Source: Granulicella sp. S190 (GTDB taxonomy: Bacteria; Acidobacteriota; Terriglobia; Terriglobales; Acidobacteriaceae). From it: a stretch of 64,000 bases of DNA. Location: contig NZ_LMUD01000014.1 of assembly GCF_009766095.1 (NCBI RefSeq), positions 481,991 through 545,990 on the forward strand. Direction: 5' to 3'. The translations under genes were made by a program, and so were the position numbers. Numbering within the stretch: the first letter of the stretch is position 1; the number at the start of each line of letters is the position of its first letter. Shown in pieces: positions 26,620-35,552 of this stretch. The notes beneath the pieces are model-generated. The model was given only the letters and a program-made list of their open reading frames with translations, ran no database searches and had not been told where the DNA came from.

Positions 26620-27057
26620 ATGAGCACCAACACCATCATTGACCGGGACCTTGTACTCGACGAAATCATCGCTTCAGCACAGGCTGAAAAAGCACAGCGG
26701 AATTTGGCAGCCGAGAAGGCTACCCGCCAGCGAATAGAAGACCAGTTTTTTCTTGGCCTCGAACAAGGCGTGCAGAACGCACAGAAACTTGCTGATACAT
26801 TCCCAGCCCTGAAAAAAAGTGCTTACGAGAACCTCGAGACGGAAATTGCGAATCGTCATGATGCGTGGCGCGGGCGTTTTCATTTGCCTCAGGCTAACGC
26901 TGGTGTTCATCGCGCCGTGTCCCAACTGACCTTGATGATGAACGGCCATCTGGAGGCCCTTATGTCGCTCGAACAGGTAAAGACGAAGTACGAGGATGCC
27001 AAAAGGCTCCGGGACCGGGACCGCGTCGCTGCGCAACGGAAGCCCGAACAAGATTGA
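26620..27057 (+). CDS. Hypothetical helical protein
   Basis: A 145-residue, mostly helical, charged protein (AQAEKAQRNLAAEKATRQR, then KTKYEDAKRLRDRDRVAAQR at the end), likely with coiled coils. AAAGGAAG at 26604-26611 favours ATG 26620; a GTG at 26611 would add three residues. No family recognised. It is directly followed, after 14 bases, by the structured RNA region. Confidence 0.62.
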   Translation: MSTNTIIDRDLVLDEIIASAQAEKAQRNLAAEKATRQRIEDQFFLGLEQGVQNAQKLADTFPALKKSAYENLETEIANRHDAWRGRFHLPQANAGVHRAVSQLTLMMNGHLEALMSLEQVKTKYEDAKRLRDRDRVAAQRKPEQD

Positions 27058-27071
27058 TTTTTTGAGTGTGG

Positions 27072-27388
27072 ATCGCGGTGTGTTCTCGTCTTGTCAACGG
27101 CACCGCGATTCCCGTAGAAGGCGGTTGAGGTGGCTCCTCTCTGGTGCCGTCTTCTACAAACCGAGAGCGCGAAGCCTCTTCACCTTCGCGTTCTCGAATC
27201 GAAAGCGAGTACGGCCTCGTCCTCCGTACTCGCTCTCACTCCTAAGTTTGAGTTGACACTCGATGTTTGCTTGCAGCTTTCCATCGGGTGTCCCGTAGAG
27301 CGCAGCGTGGTGACTAGTCCTCGCTCACGCTTGTCGCTCTACCGTCTGAGGATGCAGGTTTCCGCTGAGAGGACTTGCACCCTCGGAC
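27072..27388 (+). ncRNA. Array of seven consecutive RNA hairpins
   Basis: Seven stem-loops follow one another with almost no spacers. H1: 27072-27080/27101-27109 (9 bp). H2: 27114-27124/27147-27157 (11 bp, one G-U). H3: 27162-27174/27184-27196 (13 bp, one G-U). H4: 27204-27214/27224-27234 (11 bp). H5: 27255-27265/27282-27292 (11 bp, one U-G). H6: 27295-27302/27335-27342 plus 27304-27309/27326-27331 (14 bp). H7: 27344-27351/27381-27388 plus 27353-27359/27373-27379 (15 bp, two wobble pairs, one A-C mismatch). All five G-U pairs would be A-C mismatches on the minus strand, so plus-strand RNA is structured. Loops 2, 3, 4 and 6 carry CCTC/TCCTC words. GGAGG for the next gene lies 12 bases after H7. 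No coding frame fits. Confidence 0.8.
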
Positions 27389-27412
27389 GAATTTTTATCG
27401 GAGGTAAGTGCG

Positions 27413-27604
27413 TTGGTGAAGCAGAGCTTGAAACAAAAGAAAGTGAGACTCGTGGCATTCACACTAAATTACGTGTGGACCGCTGGACTCGTTGACCCGA
27501 TGAAACAGAAAGCGTATTTCAAGTTGGCTTCAGACCTACTGCACGATATTCAATTTCGAACCCGCAAGCCCAAGGAGGCGCGTGATGCAAACCCCAGAGG
27601 ATAA
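27413..27604 (+). CDS. Small hypothetical protein after the hairpin array
   Basis: Up to 63 residues, basic, with KQKAYFKLASDLLHDIQF and RKPKEARDANPRG. GGAGG at 27400-27404 supports a start at TTG 27413 or GTG 27416. The end overlaps the start of the next gene by 20 bases. No family recognised. The GGAGG is complementary to CCTCC at 27221-27225 in hairpin H4, so its translation could be influenced by the upstream RNA. Confidence 0.45.
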   Translation: MVKQSLKQKKVRLVAFTLNYVWTAGLVDPMKQKAYFKLASDLLHDIQFRTRKPKEARDANPRG

Positions 27605-27866
27605 GTTGATCAGATTCGTAGAGTCCATTGAAGCCGATCTGTTTCCACCAGAGCCGAATGAGTCGCCCCTTCGTACCCAGTGGCGTCGATGCGCCTCAAT
27701 CACTCAGAGGCTCGCGCTCTATGATGCCGCCTTTGAGGATAATCGCCCTGTGGACCCCGAAGCCTTCTGGCGGCTGATCTGCGTCGCCGAAGAGCGAGAA
27801 AGAAAGAGCCGCGAAGCACTGCAAGAAGAAGAGCGCAGCGCCAAGGCCCTCAGAGGTGAGCGGTAG
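27585..27866 (+). CDS. Hypothetical protein
   Basis: A 93-residue acidic helical protein (TPEDKLIRFVESIEADLFPP, then a Glu/Arg-rich tail EERERKSREALQEEERSAKAL). AAGGAGG at 27572-27578 is well spaced for ATG 27585. No recognised family. It probably belongs to one transcript with the small gene before it and the DUF5681 gene after it. Confidence 0.6.
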   Translation: MQTPEDKLIRFVESIEADLFPPEPNESPLRTQWRRCASITQRLALYDAAFEDNRPVDPEAFWRLICVAEERERKSREALQEEERSAKALRGER

Positions 27867-27933
27867 GCGCGATTCGGAATTGCTGCATTCAGCGGCGTAG
27901 ACGCACCGTAATCAGCCACAAAGGAACGACTAT

Positions 27934-28428
27934 ATGGCGAAGCAAAAGAAGGTCGCAGTCGCGGTCAAGATAGAGGCACCGTTACCCACGAAGAAACGAA
28001 GAGGCACGCCTCTTGCTAAGGAGGCTGGCGAGCGACTCGCAAAATGGGCATTCAAGAAAGGACAGAGCGGCAACCCATCGGGGCGTCCAAAAGACGAGAA
28101 CAGATTGTTTTCGAAGGCACTCCGAGCGAGGCTATCTCACCCAGCACCTCTCGAAGTTTGCGAGGCCGTTGGATTAGGGCGCAACACGACCTGGGCTGAG
28201 ATTCTTGCCCTGAGTACGATCAAGCGGGCCGTGAGAGGAGATTCAGCATGTCTCAACGCCATCATCGCGGTAACGGAACCGAACACCTCACGGCGAGGTG
28301 AACTAGACCTGATGGACCTAGACGGAGAGCCTATTGGCGCAGCACCCGAGTTGCACGTCCACTTGGTAGCTCCGAGGATAGGGGGAGGGAGCGACAATTT
28401 GCCGACAATCGAAGCTCTGCCCCGCTAG
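27934..28428 (+). CDS. DUF5681 domain protein
   Basis: A 164-residue protein with a basic N-terminus (KQKKVAVAVK, TKKRRGTPL) and the DUF5681 signature FKKGQSGNPSGRPKDENRL near residues 47-62. The following part (ALSTIKRAVRGDSACLNAII) is the helical region that follows it in family members. DUF5681 proteins are common in prophages and integrative elements next to, or resembling, terminase small subunits. No terminase large subunit is present here, so a packaging role is not supported. AAGGAA at 27921 precedes the ATG. Confidence 0.72.
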   Translation: MAKQKKVAVAVKIEAPLPTKKRRGTPLAKEAGERLAKWAFKKGQSGNPSGRPKDENRLFSKALRARLSHPAPLEVCEAVGLGRNTTWAEILALSTIKRAVRGDSACLNAIIAVTEPNTSRRGELDLMDLDGEPIGAAPELHVHLVAPRIGGGSDNLPTIEALPR

Positions 28429-28594
28429 GAAGGTAGGTTAGCAAGGTAATTTGCAGCTTGATGGCAACGGTTCATAAGCTGATAATGTCCTTGAATTACG
28501 ACAAGACAAAGACAGTTGGGTGGAACCCAGTTCATGAGAAAGCTTGTGGCTTCCCTGGCCCTTTGTAAGCAATACCCTTCAAGGAGGGTCTTCG

Positions 28595-29356
28595 ATGACT
28601 TTTCGTTCGATGATTGTCGCCATTATCGGGATTGCGTTGACTGGGGCAAATGGTCTCGGCCAAAGTCAAAATGCATCGAGCTCGGACTCGGGGGCGAAGA
28701 CGACAGCACTTCCTCCTCCAGCGAAGCAAGTTCCTGAAAAAATTGGGCTCGTCGCTTTCGAGCAAGGGGTCTTCGCAACTAACGAAGGTCAGCGTGCCGT
28801 TCAAGAAGTTCAAGCCAAGTACAAACGTAAGAAGGATCAACTCGCCGCTCTCTCTGAACAAATCGATTCGCTCAAAGCACAGTTGAATAGCGCATCCACT
28901 ACCCTATCCACAGAAGAGCGCGCTGCTCAGGTTAAAAATATCGAAGTCAAGGAGAGAGAACTGAACCACGAGTCTGCAGATGCTCAGAACGCCTACAATG
29001 CAGATCTCCAAGCGGCTTACGGCGAGGTTGCAAAAAAGTTCTCCGCCACGCTGAAGGACTACGTTAGTAAGAATGGGTACACGCTGCTACTAGACGTTAG
29101 CGGACAGCAGAACGACATAATGTGGGCCAACCAAAGTGCTGATGTTACCGAGCAGGTAGTAGAAGCCTACAACGCTTCGTCGGGAGTTCCACCACCCTCA
29201 CTATCACCTTCTGCACCTAGCACGGCACGCCCCCGAAGCAACGGTGACAGCTTTCAAATTCCCCAACCCGACGATGGCTCTGCGAATGCGAACCCCCCGG
29301 TGGTTGGTCGTCGCTCCCCTCCCAAGACGCCAAAGACTGACAAGCCGAATCAGTAA
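28595..29356 (+). CDS. OmpH/Skp-family periplasmic protein
   Basis: A 253-residue exported protein: a signal peptide (about 1-23, ending GANGLGQSQ) followed by the OmpH/Skp pattern. KIGLVAFEQGVFATNEGQRA forms the first strand, then a long coiled-coil (about 75-145, VQEVQAKYKRKKDQLAALSE ...). The closing helix/strand contains YVSKNGYTLLLDVSGQ. A Pro/Ser-rich tail of about 60 residues is extra. AAGGAGGG at 28581-28588 fixes the ATG at 28595. Skp-like chaperones escort outer-membrane proteins. Presence on an integrated element is unusual and makes it cargo. Confidence 0.78.
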   Translation: MTFRSMIVAIIGIALTGANGLGQSQNASSSDSGAKTTALPPPAKQVPEKIGLVAFEQGVFATNEGQRAVQEVQAKYKRKKDQLAALSEQIDSLKAQLNSASTTLSTEERAAQVKNIEVKERELNHESADAQNAYNADLQAAYGEVAKKFSATLKDYVSKNGYTLLLDVSGQQNDIMWANQSADVTEQVVEAYNASSGVPPPSLSPSAPSTARPRSNGDSFQIPQPDDGSANANPPVVGRRSPPKTPKTDKPNQ

Positions 29357-29382
29357 ATCAGCATGAGTTCGATCGAGGAACA

Positions 29383-29940
29383 ATGAAAAAATTGAAGGAG
29401 ACCGAGCCAAGTTCAAATTTGGCGACTTTGAAACTCTGGATCGAAATCGTACAAGGGGTGGCGACAATTTTGGCAATCGCCGCTGGAGCTTACTGGTTTT
29501 TGTTGCAAAGATCTATCAAACCTCAAATTAAACTAGAACAAACAGTCACTCACAGACTTGTGGAAGGCGACCCTGGACTGACCTTGGTCACGGTTGACGT
29601 CCGCGCAACGAACATTGGGAAGGTGAAGGTAGAACTCGAACCTGGGCGAATGGAACTAAGGCAAATAAATCCCAAAGCTGAAGCCGCCTCAACGCCCACA
29701 AGCGCTTCCGTAGTTCCTGAGCCGCTGATAAAGCTAGAACTTAAGGCGATGACACTTGAACCGGGAGAAAGCGATCAAGCCCTGTTCAGAGCTGTGCAGG
29801 TTGTAAGCGAGATCAAGACGATCCAGGTCTTTTCGGTCTACCCGGTTTCTCGGGCAGGTAATAAGTACTGGAATTTGTTAAGCGTTGCTGACATCGCCGA
29901 GAAGAGCAATAAAACTGATTCGGCTGCCTCGACGCCTTGA
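29383..29940 (+). CDS. Membrane-anchored hypothetical protein
   Basis: 185 residues with one transmembrane helix near the N-terminus (about 22-45, VQGVATILAIAAGAYWFLL). A beta-rich domain with VTVDVRATNIGKVKVELEPG and TLEPGESDQALFRAV follows, suggesting an immunoglobulin-like or arrestin-like fold. The positive-inside rule puts the C-terminal domain outside the cytoplasm. No family name can be given. It lies 26 bases after the Skp-like gene and may be co-transcribed. Confidence 0.65.
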   Translation: MKKLKETEPSSNLATLKLWIEIVQGVATILAIAAGAYWFLLQRSIKPQIKLEQTVTHRLVEGDPGLTLVTVDVRATNIGKVKVELEPGRMELRQINPKAEAASTPTSASVVPEPLIKLELKAMTLEPGESDQALFRAVQVVSEIKTIQVFSVYPVSRAGNKYWNLLSVADIAEKSNKTDSAASTP

Positions 29941-30002
29941 ATCAAGGCACACAATGCGCCTAATTGAAACCTCCGTTACAATAGAGCGCAGGGGTACTTA
30001 GA

Positions 30003-30659
30003 ATGACGAAAAAGAAGCAGTTTGTTGCCTACTACAGGGTCTCTACAGACCGTCAGGGTGAGTCTGGGCTGGGCCTAGAGGCGCAGAAGGCCGCTGTGGG
30101 TAGGTTCATAGGGTCTGGCAGCCTTCTAGCCGAATTTCAAGAAGTAGAGAGTGGCAAACGTCATGCCAACAGACCCCAGTTAGCAGCGGCCCTAGAACAC
30201 GCTCGTAAGCATGGCGCGGTCTTGGTCATCGCGAAACTAGACCGTCTCGCCCGTAACGTCGCCTTCGTTGCGAACCTGATGGAGAGTGGCGTCGAATTTC
30301 AGGCTGTCGATATGCCTTACGCGAACAAGCTCACCATTCATATTCTCGCCGCTGTCGCAGAGCATGAGCGCGAGGCCATCTCCGAACGCACCAAGGCCGC
30401 ACTCGAAGCAGCGAAGGCGCGTGGCACGAAGCTCGGCAATCCTCGCTGGAAGGCTTCCCTATCAAAGGCAAGGGCAGTTCGAAGCCAGAACAAGCCTCCG
30501 CATGAAGTGATCGAGACGATAAAGAAGAAGCGCGACGCTAGGCTGACCTGGAGGCGGATCGCTGCGGACCTAAATGGGATGGGCATCAAGTCGCTGCGTG
30601 GTGGACCGTGGCACGACACCACCGCGAAGAGGGCTGTCGATAGTTCAAGGGTAGCTTAA
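30003..30659 (+). CDS. Serine recombinase (resolvase/invertase family)
   Basis: A 218-residue small serine recombinase. The catalytic domain shows YYRVSTDRQGESGLGLEAQ with nucleophile Ser14. VIAKLDRLARNVAF supplies the conserved Arg residues, and HEREAISERTKAALEAAKARG forms the long E helix. A short C-terminal DNA-binding HTH follows (about 165-210, RLTWRRIAADLNGMG). It could invert or resolve a segment of the element, or mark an older insertion that brought in the KAP gene downstream. No inverted target sites were recognised. Confidence 0.9.
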   Translation: MTKKKQFVAYYRVSTDRQGESGLGLEAQKAAVGRFIGSGSLLAEFQEVESGKRHANRPQLAAALEHARKHGAVLVIAKLDRLARNVAFVANLMESGVEFQAVDMPYANKLTIHILAAVAEHEREAISERTKAALEAAKARGTKLGNPRWKASLSKARAVRSQNKPPHEVIETIKKKRDARLTWRRIAADLNGMGIKSLRGGPWHDTTAKRAVDSSRVA

Positions 30660-30897
30660 AGAAACTTCTAGGCCGCAAAGTCGAACGGGAGTCCAACGGA
30701 GCTAGTGGTACGATTATCCGACTCGAACACTTCTCCTCAGCGGAGCTTTATGAGATCTTCCTGCCTTTCCGTTCTCCTGTGCGAAAGCATTCCGCACCGC
30801 GTTCTCTATCGCTCAAAGCAAAACATTAGTTCCGACGTGTGCGACGAGAGCACGTTGAGCGACCTTCGCGCATTATAGATATCTTCGAGGTGATACG

Positions 30898-33800
30898 GTG
30901 CCCCAAGAGCCAGCAGAACACGTGGCGCAAGCCGATGCGCAAAAGTTGTCTTCCCTGATGAAATTGAAGGTATTTCGGGACGAGCCACTGTTTGATAACG
31001 ATTCTTCATTCGATACAAAATCTGACGCGTTTTACCACGCGGCGTTCGCCGATACGTTTATTAACTCTCATCAACAACAATGATCCGCCACTTTCGATCG
31101 GCCTTTTTGGTTCATGGGGAATCGGAAAGTCTACGATCGTCAACATTTTGTTTAGGAGAATCGATGGACGGTCAGATAACACTCTGAAGCCGATCTATTT
31201 TAACGCCTGGAAGTATTCGGGAGATTCGTTTCGACGTCAATTTCTTCTCGAAGTAGCAAAGCAAATTTATGATCCCGGTGATGACAACATCACACGACTT
31301 GAACAACTTAATTACACCGATGTTTTAAAGCAGACGCACGATAACACCGTCGCGGCTTTGACCCAGGTTCTTCGGGATGCACTGAAGGTAAAGTTTGCTT
31401 TTCGCTCAAGCGCAGTCGCAAGATTCCTAGTTGGCTGTCTGACACTCCTTTTGGCAGAGGGTTTGGCGGCATGGGCTAAGAATCCAATCGTCTCCTCTTT
31501 GCTGCTTGTAACGATTGGTCCAGCAGTATTCGTCTGGTTTTCCCAACTTAAATTCGAAGATGTTTTCTTTTTTCAGGAGGCCCCTCTACACGATCCAAAA
31601 CTAATTTTCCCGGAACAGTTTGAACGAGAGTTTGGGAAGCTGATCGACAGTAAAGCGCTCAACGGGAAAAGGGCAGTGATAGTAATCGACGACCTCGATC
31701 GCTGTGAACCCAAGGTCGTTCAGGACATACTAATCTCGACAAAAAACTTTATCGGCCAAAAGAATTGCTTTTTCATTGTTCCGTGCGACGACAAAACTAT
31801 TGTTCAGGTGTTTAGTGAGCCAAACCAGAAGCGTGGCTATCAAGACGAGTCGCTTCGGAAATATTTCAATATCAGTCTGAGGATACCTCCGATCAGAAAT
31901 ACAGATTTGGTGGATTTTGCGAATACAACCGCCAGAGAAAACAAGATCCCCGAAGAAGTGGTGCAGATCGCCGTAATAGCAAACTGTCGCGATGTTAGGA
32001 AAATGAAGCATTTTCTCAACAGTTTTGCGATGAAGTATCAAATTGCGAAGGCTCGCGAATCTGCAGGATTGATGCCTAAGATAGTTGACACGACCCTACC
32101 CGAATTAGCGAAAGCCGTTCTCATTGAAGACTCCTATCCTGATCTTTTTGCAAGTATCGTTGAAACCCCTCGCATTTATAGCGTGCTAGAAAAAGCTGCA
32201 CTTGAATCTTCAGTTGACTCCGTGGACGAGAAAGACGAACTGAAGGCGATGGGACTCGAAACGTGGGAATCCGACTATCCCGGTCTAAGACAGATCTTCG
32301 AACGTACCCGAGACATTAAGATGCTTCACGCCGACGTTTTCTTTTCACTGAAAAGTACAAATACAGAGATCAAAATACCGCGCGGATCGGAGCTTGGGAC
32401 AGCCCTAATTGAGGGTCAGCCAGCGCTAATCGATGAGATAGCCGCTGGGATAGTTGACCCTACGGAGAGAGTAGCGACCGCCGATTTAGTAGTAGATCAA
32501 TTGAACCGCACTACCAGAAGGTTTCTGCAGCGCACGATAATGGGAACCCTCAGACTTTACTGTGTCGCGAAGGTCTTCTCGGCTTCCGATTCCAAACGCG
32601 TAGCAAGCGCTGTCACGAACGCATTGCTGCATCGAGACACCATGGGAGTGCTTACTCAAGAGACGAACCAACTGCTAACGTGCGCACAGGAAGCGGGTCA
32701 GGATCAATTCACCAACATCATGAAAATGTACGAGACAGCGATCAAACTGCTTCAACTCCCTTCGCCCCCCGACTACTTTGTCGCGCTGGTAACGGCTATT
32801 TATCGATTCCCTGAATATCGGATCCAGTTCGCTGATCTTTTTAACGATAAATTTGCATCGTGGAGTGGAACAAAAGAAGGACTAAACGCAATTGAGCAGC
32901 TGAGACTTGACCCCGATCTCGACACTCGCGTCACTATCCCGTCACAGAGCCTCCTTCAGAAAATACTTACTGGCACAGTTCCCGGACTTTTTGACGTGGA
33001 TAACAACACGGTCAGACGGAGCATTCTGTTTGCTAATTGGAATCCCACGACCTACACTGAACCTTTCGTACAAACTCTAAATGAATATTTGAAGGAAATC
33101 GTACCTGGTGCTGGGTTCAGCCCTGAACTCACTTTCGTAGTTGAGTCGATAGAGCTTAAACACGATTTGGCCGCAGCTGCAGGTGCTCCTCAAGTTTGGC
33201 TTGCTTTGCAACCCTTATATAAGAGTCTTTCTGACGAAGAGAGTAAGAGGCGTCTGTGTGATGTCGCCATCATTTTTGCGGCGATTTCACTAGAGCCAAG
33301 CGTTCGCATCTCATCGAAGGAATTTTTGTTGGGAGTTTGGCGAAGTCTGACAGATGTAGCGCCGTTACGGAAGAACCTAGAGTTTGTGATGGCCATCCAG
33401 TCACCGCGAACTTCTGAGGTACTGAAAGCCGCTGTAGAACAAGAGCTGACTTCTCTAAAAAACGAAATTCCAGCCCCGACGGAACACACGATGCAACGCA
33501 TTTCGCTTTGCCTCGATTATTCGGAGTATCTCCCGCCCGACTCGATAGACGAAGTCTTTCTCGACGCGATTAGTGTCAATGATGACGTGGCGTTAGAAAA
33601 ATGGCTCGAATACACAGATCTATATATGGAGAGACTCAACGCTGATTTTCCGAATAATTTCCAACATCGGTGTCTTGAACTCATCAGATCAAACGCAGCA
33701 CGCTCGTATCGGCAGGAAATTTTATTGAATGCTTTTGCGAAGATGCTGACGAAGTCATCCCCAGATAGAGAACGAGAATTCGTGCGCGAGTACTTCGAAT

Positions 33801-34270
33801 TATTGCGGGGTTCAGACGTTTCCACTCGAGACCTAGCCGCAGCTGCCCTTCAACCACTTAAAGAGTCGCTCTCTGGCCCTCAAGAGCTGAAAAACCTGCT
33901 CGGGAGTCTTCTTGGAGATTGGAGAAAAGAGCTAAAAACAGAAGATTTATTGCGATATGGTCCCGTTTTTTATGCCATTGTCGCCCAGCCTGAGCTGTTG
34001 GGGGAATATCAGTGGCGAGACATAGCGGAACTCAGCACTCGCTTATTGTCACATAGCGACGCTGCACTTCAGAAGATGGGATTGACCCTCGCAGAGGCCA
34101 TGCTTGTGGTTCCTTCGGCTGAACAAGAAGCCTTATTGCACGCTCTGATAAGTATCGAAGCATCGCCAACGCCATTGGCAGAAAGAGCTAAGAGACGAGT
34201 TGACGTGCTAGCGGCGGGTGAGCTAACAGGTGCCGCTAGAGAACTGCTGGAAAACAGACAACAGGCTTAA
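30898..34270 (+). CDS. KAP-family P-loop NTPase, frameshifted near residue 57
   Basis: A large KAP NTPase (Kidins220/PifA family). In the main frame (open from 30992, 1092 codons) Walker A is GLFGSWGIGKST (about 37-48). Two membrane helices (about 140-190) are inserted in the NTPase domain as usual. Walker B is the family hallmark VIVIDDLDRCEP (about 230), and a long helical C-terminal region follows. The expected N-terminus (LKVFRDEPLFDNDSSFDTKS ... FADTFIN) is in another frame starting at GTG 30898 and stops at 31083. Deleting one T near 31068 joins it as FINLINNNDPPLSIG, giving 1123 residues. PifA, a family member on the F plasmid, blocks phage T7, so defence is a reasonable but unproven role. 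Confidence 0.85.
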
Positions 34271-34291
34271 CCGTCTGAAGGAAGAACTCCA

Positions 34292-34462
34292 GTGCACGAT
34301 AAAGGCCCTACGCTAATTACCAAAGAGTTTCGCCTTAAAGATTTGTCGAGCAAGAATAACTTCGAGCATGGCATCCGCAACGGGGGTGGTGGCGTCATCT
34401 TAGAACTCAGCGATTTTCAATACGACAAGTTGGTCGGCAAAGACTATGGGCGACGTGGGTAA
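34292..34462 (+). CDS. Possible small protein after KAP gene
   Basis: A 56-codon frame starting GTG 34292 with AAGGAAG at 34279-34285 in front. It reads VHDKGPTLITKEFRLKDLSS ... GGGGVILELSDFQYDKLVG and ends inside the next gene region. No family recognised. It starts 22 bases after the KAP stop, so it could be a co-translated partner. It is short enough to be chance. Confidence 0.35.
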   Translation: MHDKGPTLITKEFRLKDLSSKNNFEHGIRNGGGGVILELSDFQYDKLVGKDYGRRG

Positions 34463-34502
34463 CACCTTTCGCGAGGACCGATCAACGTCTATAGTTCCAC
34501 CA

Positions 34503-34904
34503 ATGGCGAAACTCAAATACCTCGCGTGCATCATCATGGTCAGTGCCGCCCTCTACAGACCCGCAATGGTACAGGCTGCGCAAATAACACTAGGAAACTT
34601 ATACGAATTCTGCACGTCCACCGACGAGGCTGCTAAGAATGCGTGCACTTTTTATATTCTTGGCGTGTTCGAGGGAGCACAGATCGGCGGCGCTACGGTT
34701 CAAGGTAAAACTGGCAGCTTTGAAGAGGCAAAGGACAAGAGGTTCTGCGTGCCACCCGGTCTCAAAAGCTCGGCGATGGAGTTGACCGTCAAAATGAAGA
34801 TGGGCTCAGACCTTGCCGTGTTTCCCCAGGATCGCGATATGCCTGCTGTCTCTTTTATAACGGCAGTAATTGCGCAGCAATTTCCCTGTCACAAGCCAAA
34901 ATGA
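34503..34904 (+). CDS. Rap1a/Tai-family immunity-like secreted protein
   Basis: A 133-residue protein (a longer frame begins at 34446). Its signal peptide LKYLACIIMVSAALYRPAMVQA is followed by the Rap1a/Tai pattern: LYEFCTSTDEAAKNACTFYI, a G(V)FEGAQ turn, RFCVPPGLKSSAMEL, and a last QQFPC. The four cysteines could form two disulfides. Family members neutralise type VI secretion peptidoglycan effectors (Ssp1/Tae4) in the periplasm. No effector or secretion genes are nearby, so it would be an orphan immunity or simply a family relative. Start chosen because the signal peptide begins there. Confidence 0.72.
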   Translation: MAKLKYLACIIMVSAALYRPAMVQAAQITLGNLYEFCTSTDEAAKNACTFYILGVFEGAQIGGATVQGKTGSFEEAKDKRFCVPPGLKSSAMELTVKMKMGSDLAVFPQDRDMPAVSFITAVIAQQFPCHKPK

Positions 34905-34905
34905 C

Positions 34906-35481
34906 TCAATGCTTTTTGTCGCGATCTAGTAGCGTCCGAAGCACCCTTTCTTCTACTGCGATGTATCGAATTGTGGAGTGGACCAATAGCTCTGAGATGT
35001 CATAGCAATTCTTGCCCGCCTGAGCGAGGTCTTGAAAATCCTGCATGCCATGATTGGAACGGACGCTTCGATCTTCTCGCATAGCAACGAGCATCACCTG
35101 AGCGGACGCCTTCTGCGCATTTAGGCTCATGTCGTCGAGAATAGTTATCAGGCTAACCAGCGCAACAGCGGTCGAGCCATTCTTTTTGATCGTAGCAATC
35201 ACTTCAGACGCTTGATCGGATAAAGTCACGGCGGATTGATCGAAACCGACCGTTGCCGCTTTATCGAGTGACGCTTTGGCGTTCGCGAAAGTACGCCGAT
35301 ACGTTTCGACGTACTCGCTAGCCTTGTTGACCAACTCACCAATCTCCGCCTCTGACGGCATGCTCGACACTTCTGAGACGGCGACAGCCTGATTACGCGG
35401 TTCCGCCTTTGGTGAGGCGGTTTGAGCATAAAGGACGGCAGGCAATAGAAGGGCTAGAACAGCAAGAGTGCGCTTGAGCAT
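34906..35481 (-). CDS. Secreted helical hypothetical protein
   Basis: 191 residues with a clear signal peptide (MLKRTLAVLALLLPAVLYAQ). An all-helical mature part follows (EIGELVNKASEYVETYRRTF, then SDQASEVIATIKKNGSTAVA). One cysteine. No family recognised. It is convergent with the Rap1a-like gene (stops one base apart) and divergent from the DUF5677 gene. Confidence 0.62.
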   Translation of the reverse strand: MLKRTLAVLALLLPAVLYAQTASPKAEPRNQAVAVSEVSSMPSEAEIGELVNKASEYVETYRRTFANAKASLDKAATVGFDQSAVTLSDQASEVIATIKKNGSTAVALVSLITILDDMSLNAQKASAQVMLVAMREDRSVRSNHGMQDFQDLAQAGKNCYDISELLVHSTIRYIAVEERVLRTLLDRDKKH

Positions 35482-35552
35482 GCGCCGATCTTACCTTCTT
35501 TGGACGCTGTGGGTTAACAGAGTTCTTATAGTGGATAATCTAGCTAAATATC

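Noticed and set aside
27130-27495. 121-codon frame through the hairpin region
   Set aside because: It crosses all of hairpins H3-H7 and gives a Ser/Arg/Leu-rich product with no family; the base pairing explains the sequence better than coding.
27934-28428. Evidence that the element is a prophage (terminase small subunit)
   Set aside because: DUF5681 alone is not diagnostic, and no terminase large subunit, portal, capsid or tail gene is seen within the element borders.
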